64,000 nt of DNA from Ancylostoma caninum (lineage: Eukaryota; Nematoda; Chromadorea; Rhabditida; Ancylostomatidae), in the NCBI GenBank assembly GCA_037903475.1, contig JBAJFG010000404.1, positions 1 through 64,000 of the forward strand. The letters are read 5' to 3'. Shown here in pieces: positions 55,120 through 64,000 of the stretch. Under the pieces are notes generated by a model, which was not told the origin of the DNA, made no database searches, and was given only the letters and a program-made list of their open reading frames with translations. Numbering within the stretch: position 1 is the stretch's first letter; the number at the start of each line of letters is the position of its first letter. The translations under genes and the position numbers were made by a program.

Positions 55120-58100
55120 CAATTAGTGCTTTATTGATTGCTGAAGGGATCATGCTTAAATACTCTTATTTAAGTAAATTCGATCAAAAGTCAGTTTTTT
55201 CTTCACATCTTGTATCAGGTCAATTTTGAGCGTTTTTTTTCCAAATTACGCTTAACAATTACTATTTTCCTTAGCACACAAGCTGTTATCCTTGCTTCCT
55301 TGCTGTTATCCTTGATTCCTTGCTTCCATCTGTCTCCAGATTTTCTTTGAAATTCCAGTGACTTTCGGGAAGTGTTAAATGAGAGACTTTACTGGATAAT
55401 GGTTTTTGTGGGAAAGTTTTTTTCGGTCATTTTTCCTCTTTTAAAATGTGTCAGTCGTACAACACAATAATAATGTGTTGTTGCTGGTAATTTTTTCATA
55501 GGTTCTCTAATTATGGTAAGCAGAACAGTAATTATAGTAATTATCTGAACTCATAGCTTGGGTTTTGCTAGTTTCATTGCTGCACTTCACTTTTCTCTGA
55601 TTGATCTCTATGGAACTCGACTGTCTATATCGTTTTGCTGATTAAAACTGTGAAAAGCCTACTTGACAGATCTTCAGGATTTGTGGATTTTGAAGCACTA
55701 GACGTTTTAGCGTCCTAGAGCGAATCCAGGTTGATTTTATTAGCTAAGTCATTTTTTTGCGTTGTTTTCTAACTCAAAGCGTGGTTCATGTTCTTGTGTG
55801 TCCTAGTACTTCCTAGTTCACAGTCAAGAAGTGCCAATCCTGCTAATCCAGAAATCATCCTACTATTTTCGCTTTGACACTTCTTCTCTTCACTGGGCTA
55901 TGCTAGTTCCTTCTTTTTTTTTCGGTACGGAAGATTTGCACTGTTCTACATTCTGTAGGTGCTATTTTGAGGCTATGTGAAAGTCCCGGCCGAATTCGGA
56001 TTCCTTCGCTCGTGTAAGCGTCGCGGAGCTCTTTTTGCGAACACTATTTGCTCAGAATGAAATTGTTCATAAAGTAGGGCACAACATCCTCCAAATGTTT
56101 GGTATCTGGGGGTTTGAGCGGTTTTTGGGAGCAATGCATTCGCTGATGAAGTTTCTGAGGGGCGAAATGTTCTGAGCTATGATAATCATGAGAGTATGCG
56201 CAGTTGAAGCTATATCTCTCGAAATGATGACTGTTTTTGCTGTTCAACACTGTGGTAAGATGCTGGACATGCAGCTTATGTTTTCTCATTTCTGGCTTGG
56301 AAGAATTTTCGCTGCCCAGGATTTACGGGTTTACTAGGATTTTTCTTCTTTTCGGACTAGTTGCTAAGACAGTTCAACTTTCTGGATTTCTGGTCTCTTT
56401 TTTCGCTCCTTTCTCTTTTAATGTACCACCTTTTCATTTCTTACTCTGGCCTAATTAGGATCTATTTTCCTTCTTGATCTGACTTTTATGTGAAGCTTAA
56501 CCCCGAGGTTTTGCATGTATTTTCCCACTATCTAGTCTGATAATCCATCAACTATCTTTTTCGTCAAAGTTTTTCCTTCGTTGCCGGATTTACAGGAAAA
56601 TTCGAGTGAGAGGTTGTTTTTAGGAGTGTCTTGTGGGTATTTTCTTCTAGGAATACATATTTCTTACAAGTAAGGCTTTCTACGTGATAACAAAGGATTA
56701 AGATGTTTAGCTGGCTTCGATGGGAGAGAAAACTCTCCAAACTTACATGAATCATTCAGTGTTAGCAGCTATTTAAAATGCAAGGTAGCTGAGTGCGAGA
56801 GAGATGGCGTGGCTCATGGACCAATTTGCACGCTTTCACCACCCTCGCTTGCTATGGATCGCTAAATTCGTTATTTAGTCATGGATCCAGCACCCGCCTA
56901 GCTCAATGCTTTGCCTTGCCCCATCCGCGTTATTTGGATTTGTGGTATTTAGTTGTAGTTTTTGGACTGCATTTTTTTCGATATGCACTGTCCATATTTC
57001 CTTCTAATTGTGGATGCTTACGAGAGGGAAATTCGTTAGGAACTCTTAAGTAGAGCTGCTGTTCCTACGTGGAATAGGATGTGCATGGAAGACGACGTCG
57101 GTTTGATAAGAGGCGTTGGCGTCGCGACGCGAAAGAGGAGGCCGCGAGCGACGAAACCAGTTGCCTGTCTACAAGCCGCGTCGCTATGCAGCCACTGCTG
57201 CATGCACACACACATACATTCACACACACACACGCATTGCTTTCGCCCTTAATTTCTGACCTCACTAAGCTTTCCGGCAGTGTGCACCGCGGCGCAATCC
57301 ATACTGCGCGGCAGCAGCTCTGTTTCTGCGGATTTGTGCTTCTTATAGTTATTAGGGAGGGCCTGGAATGTTCTGGAGAGAGCTGTTGTTTTGCTCAGCT
57401 AGTTGATCGTCTGGTGGGAATTCTGAGTTTCATTTTGAAGTTCATGTATCTGTGAGTTACTGCTAGCTTTTTGGGCTTTCTTATTTTATCGCTAGTTTTC
57501 TCTTCATAATTTCTAGACTGTGTTCTTACTGTTGTACTTTTTCTTAGTTTTTATCGGCGCCGCGCTTTTTTTCTGGAGATTTTATTCTACTCTCTTTTTT
57601 TGCTCCTTTTTTTAGCATCTGAAATGTTTTCTCCTGATTGTCCTTAAATGGCAAATAATCCGTGAGGATCGCTTGAAAACTCTTAATTCCTGGCTAGATA
57701 TTTATTCTCATTCTCCACTTGCTTCCGTGCACAAATTAGAAGTTATTTTTGCTAATTAGGCTTTTTTTCTACAATTTAAAGTTTTTCTTGAAGTTTGAAA
57801 ATTCTACACGTGACAACCCATCGTTAACTTAACTCCTTCGAAGTAACGTACTAGTTGTAATACTTTGAATTCAGTGGAATTATTTTTTGGCGAGAGAAAA
57901 TGTTATTGCGGGACGTGAATATTGCATTTCTCTAGGATTACGGAGAAATTCTTGGATTTTGTCTACTTTTCTTTTCTGATCGTTGAGATACATCTTTGTG
58001 AGACACATCAGCTATATTTTTTCCTTGGTCTTGAAGAGTTTTTGAACCATCATTTCTTTCCTTGCGATCGATTTTCCGAGGTTGATACAATAATGTATCA

Positions 58101-61100
58101 TACCCGGATGTGTTTTTATATGTTTACTTAGCCACACACTGCACTTTTAATTCGTGTTTAATAGCCTGAAGTGGCATCATCGAATTTTGTGTGGTTAACA
58201 TTGAATTCGACTGCTTTCTATTTGATTCTGACGTATCTTGGATTGTTCCTGGTTCATTTTTTCGCCAAATTTAATGGCTTTCATGGCTGTTTTTCTGTGT
58301 CTTTTTATTCTTTTCTACACTTTTGAAGTCAACAAAACCGAAATATTACCGTAACTGCCAAAGTTCAGCTAGCGAAACTAATCAGGAGAACTTGTTTGGG
58401 GCATCAAGTGAACTTCTTGTAGCGCTCTTCAACATGTTTGTTTCGGGTTTTCCTTGTTTTTGTGGTAGTTCTACGACAAACGAATAAGTGTTTGATTGAT
58501 GTAGTGTGCTGTGCTGTGTGTAAGTATTATGAGAGAAGCGAGAAATTGCTGTTGGATAGCGTTTTTCGATGGAAGCCGTCCCTGTTTAAGGGCGAAGAGA
58601 CGAATGGGAATGTGACGATCCCATTGGCGGTGTTTGTCCGGGTAATTAGGGTTTTTAGCAAACGTTTTGGCGCTAGGCGTGTAAATTGCCGTTGTGGGTG
58701 AATTGGTACTGACACTCGGGCACGCACAGGAGGCGAAGACAATACTTGGGTTTTAGCTCTATAAATTTTAGAGTATTCCCTGTCTTTTTTCCTCTCAGGA
58801 ACGCGTCAGCTTAGGCCATGTGATGCCATGTGAACTTCCTGTGTTCGTGACAATGCTTTTTTGCATAACCTCGTGTTGTGTGTTTATCTTACTGTGTGCT
58901 TATTTATCTAGTAACGTCACATAGCTAGAAAAACTATTGGTGTGGTGCTGTGGGTGTTTAGGCGGTGAGTCATCAGACATAACAATTTTTTTTTCGAAAT
59001 TGTGATGAACATAATTTTGATGAATGTGTTGACAGTTGACTTAAATGGAAAAATCGTCATTTCAGTTGATACATTACTTGGGAATTGTAATTATTATCAT
59101 TCTTTCTTCCCAAGTGATTCACAAGCTGTTAGAAGCAGTTCTATTGTGGTTTTCTCGTCTGCTAATGGATTCTAAATATAGAGAAATCCTAGGCTCAACA
59201 AAATCCATCCATTGTTATTATCGGTGACGAACATGGGCTTATTTCCAGACAACTTGCTTTGCATGTCTGAATCAAGAAGTATGAGGGGGGGGGGAGATTC
59301 TTAGATTTCTATGAAAATATTTGTGTAATTATAATACAAAATAGTTGAACAAGTCAGTCTCCATGCTGCTAACAAAAGGTTTTAGCTCTCATTTGACCCT
59401 AAGAGAGATAAAAACAAATTTTTCAAGGAGGGAGCCCTAAATTCCTCGAGCCTCTACACATTCTTTTCAGAATAGGTGTCGCACGTGCGATTTTGTGAAA
59501 TGTACTCTTCGTTGAAGTAATTGTAGTGATTTTCGCTCCAGAATAGGCTATTATCCTTTACCGATGTGCTTCTTTGTGAAATTATTGCTGCTCTGACTCT
59601 GCACTCTATCATTCTTTTATCTGTTGGATCTTAGATATCTGCGTAGAGACATGTAAATCTACTCAGCTAAGTCGTAAAAGTAGTGTTTTCGCATTTGGTA
59701 TATACTAAAATCCTTCCAAAGCTGTTACTTTTCCGAGTTGGCATGAAGGTTCTGGATCTCTGCTTGTCTTCCAGCTTTTTTTTGTACGAAGTCTTATTGT
59801 GTTTGACCCATTGGCGACCGCGCCTTTTTTACTCTTTTCCACATTTCCTCAGACCACAAGTTTTGGCTTCTTTCTCTGCTCCACAATTTTTCTAAGAATC
59901 CCAACATACATCTTTATAATTACGACTAGATTGTATTACTACATTACCAAATAAGAAAACCGCTAAAATCATCCAGGCTTGATAATGTCTCAAACTGAAC
60001 CATGTGAAAAAAGGCACGGCTCACCGATGGGTGGGTCGGTCGTCATTGAGTTAAATGTGGGGGCAGTAATAATATTAACGAGGCAATAATTAATTCCTTG
60101 TGTTGTACACGTGCAATAGTGTGATAATTTGGCGTGCTAGTATGTAGCGCTTGCATCCTCATATTTCCTTTTGAACTTTCTAATTATTTACTCACTTTGT
60201 CGCTGACCCTTTTTGGCTCTTTCCATCTTATTGATTTGATCGCGTCAGAGGTATGAAAAACACATAGATGGTCTCGTAAAGGTAGCATGCACTCTTTTCC
60301 AAATGCGTCGCTAATGTTTGCGTAGAACTGAAAACACGTCTGTGGTCATGTGTTCTCACATCACCAGACGTTGGGTCTGCCTCTGCTAAATATGAACAGT
60401 GGAAAGGGCAATTTGTAATATTGTGCGTGAATGGCTGTCGCATGGAGGTCGTGGACGCTTTGTAGCGTTTAACCCTTCATTCGTGAGTGCATTTCAGTTG
60501 ATTTTGTGGTGGCTCTAGCGTGATTCGCTAAATTCCACTAACAGCAAATTGTGTTCGCTATTTTGTGTTGTTGCAAGGCGTCACTGTTGCTTTTTGTGGT
60601 GTTTATGCTCATGTGAACGAGGCGTGTCGTATTATCAAAACCAAATCGTTTTGTGTGTTGATTTAATACATATAAGTGCCAATTTCATAGTCAGTAGCAT
60701 ATCACAATGTGCCCGTTCTTCCTCCCATTGGTGGTCTTTGGACTCAGTGAGGTCTCAGATATCGTTACCGTTTTGTTGTTCAATACTGTAGCACTTATTA
60801 TTTGTTATTAATTGCTCCTTTGAAATGGAAGTGATTCTTCTCGAAGACGTAAGAAATATTCCAGATAAATGTCCATTCTCATGGTTAAATTTGCACGAGA
60901 CTGTTGCATTTACTATTATGCATAAGATTTTTTGAATGTTTTTCATGACTTGATTTGTTTGCTCACGATTTTCATTACATCACCGCAAAAAGATGAAGAA
61001 TCCGTATCTTTTTTAGCTACCAAACTTTTGACGGCGTGAGCAACCGGTCGTGTACAGTCTTCACATTTTTACATCATGCATTTTTTATCTAATGTATTCC

Positions 61101-62320
61101 TGTGGACGTATGACCAATATCAAAGTGCTCTAATAATAGCGAGATCTTTTCTCAGGTCTCTTCATTAGGGTGGACTTGTCTGTTGTGCTAGTGCGCACGA
61201 AATGAAACCTGTTGTGGAGTTAAACTTGTATAATGAGTGGATGGTAGTTTGCAGCGCACATCTACTTTGATTACTATTGTTTTTATTTGAATTTCTCACG
61301 CGGTTATGTAAACTTTTGAAAATGGTTTCTTTGGAAATATACTTGGGTCAATTTTCGATCTTCTCTTTATATTGCTGTTGTATTTATTTTTCCCATTGCT
61401 GTCCCTTCTTTGCCCTCACCGTGTCCTTTTTGGGTAGGGACGGTAACGTGGATTTTGCTCACAGCAATCCTCAGGAAATTGATCAGCTTGCTTTTGTTCG
61501 TCGCGCTCAGAAATAGGTCGAGAAAAAAGCTTGAGGCTTCGACATCACAGTTTAGGTTGGCGTTGACCAGATTTCTTTCTAAGTAATTCATTTAATCTTT
61601 GAGCTCTTCAGCTGTCTTCTCCTTAATTCCTCTAGAAATCCTTGGATCTTTGATTTTGAATCTTAAGTACTCGGGAGGGGTACTGCGCTAGAAAATGGGT
61701 AATTTTCTATATTTCAGTGACGTAATGGTGCTTATATCGAATTTGCATGTGCAAAATTACGTTCTATCCTGGATATTGTTTTTTTTTTGTTCTGCAGAAG
61801 ATCTAGGACGATGTCCTATCCATTTGCTAATCTCGTATTTTGATTCCATCAAGAATCTCATTCAATTTTTTTTCGCAGGTGAACATTTACGTATATTTCT
61901 TTTTTTGCTGGAATCTTTCTGTTCCGTCCGGTTTATGACTTTTCGCTGAACGACAGGCGCCTAGAAATCTTTGATTCCTTGCGCGAACTTGCCCTTGCTT
62001 GATCTTCGCAGTGCGATCAGTTTGATTGGAAGTGATGAATCATCGCATTTGCAGACACCGCTTTTAGGTGCAGAAACCTTGGAAAATTTCGCCTCCTTAT
62101 GGGTGTATTTTCCGAGGGATTCTCATTTCTCGCTTGTGTTGTTGGGTGATTTTTCGAGGGAACGAAAAAAAAACGGATGGCGAGATTGTTCTGGAATGGG
62201 CGGGGTTGGTAGACAAAGTGCAGTAGGTCCAGTTGTTCAGTCAATGGAGCGGTTGCTCTCGAACTAGTCCATGTAATTCCTTGTGTGTTGACTGTTTACT
62301 CACTAGTAACTCGTGCAGGG
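55120..62320. other. Long T-rich region, no gene supported
   Basis: About 7 kb with T-runs on the + strand, typical of nematode intronic or intergenic DNA. A GC-richer patch at 57060-57330 includes CGCGACGCG-type sequence and a (CA)n microsatellite (57202-57234). Open frames such as 58438-58701 lack domains and splice structure. It could be the upstream region or a giant intron of a gene lying to the right. Confidence 0.4.
57202..57234. repeat. (CA)n microsatellite
   Basis: CACACACACATACATTCACA followed by CACACACACAC. A simple repeat. Confidence 0.75.
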
Positions 62321-62770
62321 GGTTGAACGTCACAAGCTGTCACGCGACGACAGCTATGATTTGTGACCTCGGTCCGCCCATGGACGAGTTATCTGCCGCC
62401 GGTTTCGTGCTAGTCACTGCCGTTGGGAACGTTTGTGTTTGTGTGTGAGTGTGTTTGTTAGCTTAATCGCAGTGTGATTGACGCGCGATCGATTGGACGG
62501 CGATCGTTCGACATTTCAACAATGCTGCTGGCGGTGTGAGCGCGATCGACGGTGGTGGTGGTGGCGGCGGCGGCGGCGCAACCCGCCGTCGTCGCCGACA
62601 CCCCGCACACACACACGCGCGGGGTCTTCCAGCGTGAACACCGCGCTCGATTTCCCTCATTAGCTTGGATTACACCATTACGCGAAAGTGTGCGCCCGTA
62701 AACTGTCACGTAATGCGACGATCGCGCGCGTTCGAGGCCCATCTTGCGGCCGGCCAGTGGACGGACATGA
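62320..62770. promoter_or_regulatory. GC-rich island, possible promoter or first exon
   Basis: A CpG-rich segment contains GGCGGCGGCGGCGGCGC and ACACACACGCGCGGGG in an AT-rich background. It resembles the GC-rich starts of the other genes in this window. No TATA box is seen. Confidence 0.35.
62356..62430 (+). CDS. Weak candidate first coding exon of a gene continuing rightward
   Basis: An ATG at 62356 gives 25 codons, beginning MICDLGPPMDELSAAGFVLV and ending GGGAAC|GTTTGTG in phase 0. The composition is protein-like and it sits in the GC-rich island. No following exon is identified within the window, so this is speculative. Confidence 0.2.
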
Positions 62771-64000
62771 TGGTTGTTTTGGTTGTATCCAGTTTTCTGT
62801 GGAATACGAGTTCTGTATAGAGAAAGGCGGGAGACGTTTTCTCAGCGTGGGTCATTTCAGAGTTGTTATATCTACTTTATCATTTTCGTACCTAGTTCTT
62901 TTTCTTTTTCATTTCATTACAGCTGCTCTTAAATTCCTAATTTTCACTTTTAAAAAAGATGAAAATGCAATTCTGTATGGTTTTTTTTTTGCAAGTTAGA
63001 ACTAAAATCGGTTTATGAACCGTTCAGATTTACATTCTGTTTGTGCTCATTTTGATCAGACCCCCCAAACAGGGCCTCAACTGTGCATACAGTGACTGCA
63101 TTCCCGATGCCTGCAAAAATCCATAAGAAATTCGCTTTCTCCATAGGCATTCGCTGAACTTTCCCCAGACTTTTTCCCGTCTTTTCATGGTTTTTCCCAC
63201 GATCGTAATAGAATTCGATCTGTCTGCTCGATGTGATAGGTGGAGGCTGGAACAGATGGGTGGACTTGTAATTTGATGATGACGAGTTTTCGCATCAGTA
63301 CCTGGTGGCGACGTCGTTTTTCTTGTGGGATTTCGGGGAGACTAAGGACTTTACATACGCGCGATTTTGGAGCAGAGGTGGCTTCGCATTTTGCAAGGCG
63401 TTTGCTTGGCATAGGATTATGGCATATTTTCCCAAGTTCGTGGATGCTGTTGCATATTTAGCAGTATATAAAGAAGATAGATTTCGGTGGGATGGTGCCT
63501 TTAGGGTGTTATGACCAGTTCGTCATGGTCTCTATGGTTTTTATGCACACCTGACATAAGCCACAGTTCGTGCCTTGGGTGGGTGTTTATGGATAACTAG
63601 TGCCAATGTCAGCTGCAGCAACAAAAAATAAAAGCTATGAGCCTCTCTACTGAGTTCGGCTAATGAGTCATCGTGTTAAATGTGTGATGTAAATGCACTT
63701 GTCACTAATAACACACTGATTCATCCGTTGTAGCTTTTTGAAAGTTGACCGGGCCGTGAATTGGATTCATTTTCTAATTATGAATCCTGGCCTTGGAAAC
63801 TGGTAGCTCCCAAAGTTACATGATTTATTAACTATTGAAGAAGAAATACATCATTGACAACTATTAAACCGCTGCCAATGCATTTAACAGCCTTGAATTT
63901 TGCCACCTACGTGACTTCTCGTAACGGGTGGTAGGCAATTGATTCGTGGATGCTCGTAAATGTCACGTTTTCGAGCCGCTAAACTCAGCTGCGTCTCTTC
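62771..64000. other. Right edge, no gene supported
   Basis: An 80-codon + frame at about 63270-63513 (with WDFGETKDFTYARFW and aromatic-rich sequence) has neither splice sites nor a recognisable domain. Otherwise nothing. Confidence 0.35.

Noticed and set aside
63270..63513. 80-codon aromatic-rich + frame
   Set aside because: No splice sites, no domain and isolated position; chance cannot be excluded.
1..64000. CRISPR arrays, bacterial operons or phage genes
   Set aside because: No regularly spaced repeats or prokaryotic gene organisation; introns and MITEs show a eukaryotic nuclear genome.

Overview
The window looks like nuclear DNA of a parasitic clade V nematode, possibly hookworm-like. 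That is an inference from several features: small exons split by very large introns, TTTCAG/TTTCCAG acceptors sitting just before ATGs as in spliced-leader trans-splicing, a few TTAGGC units, and dense non-autonomous DNA transposons. The sequence is AT-rich with short GC-rich islands. Genes were assembled by hand from conserved motifs, splice signals and codon phase. No single-frame ORF represents most of them.

Layout. 1-5 kb: mainly foldback transposons plus the last two exons of a macrophage migration inhibitory factor (MIF) homolog (4106-4719, +), whose N-terminal exon is not visible. 5.4-12.3 kb: repeats and four unproven minus-strand exon candidates. 15.8-42.5 kb: one long + strand gene for a secreted, hemopexin-containing matrix metalloproteinase (MMP). 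It has 12 exons joined in consistent phase (about 522 aa), with signal peptide, cysteine switch, furin-type RLKR site, HEIGHSLGLPH zinc helix, acidic hinge, four-bladed hemopexin domain and a hydrophobic tail suggesting a GPI anchor. Its introns hold most of the mobile DNA: a hAT MITE with a perfect 8-bp target duplication, a frameshifted mariner transposase, a PIF/Harbinger-like relic, a 1.7-kb long-TIR element, tRNA-derived SINEs and about ten dispersed 'GGTAAACGTG' palindromes.

44.5-46.4 kb: a BCL7-family (SWI/SNF-associated) gene on the minus strand, convergent with the MMP gene. 47.7-51.6 kb: a divergent + strand gene for a roughly 690-aa Ser/Pro/Lys-rich, probably nuclear protein with repeated SPxK motifs and a tandem duplication. 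54.0-54.7 kb: a compact three-exon minus-strand gene of unknown function (about 185 aa). 54.7-64 kb: T-rich sequence without a convincing gene, apart from GC-rich islands and one candidate first exon near 62.4 kb.

The genes do not form an obvious pathway. BCL7 and the SPK-rich protein share a divergent intergenic region of about 1.3 kb and both look nuclear, so coordinated expression is possible but unproven. I did not find a clearly new multi-gene system. The least explained items are the unknown 185-aa gene, the SPK-rich protein, the atypical metal-binding loop of the MMP and the palindromic repeat family.
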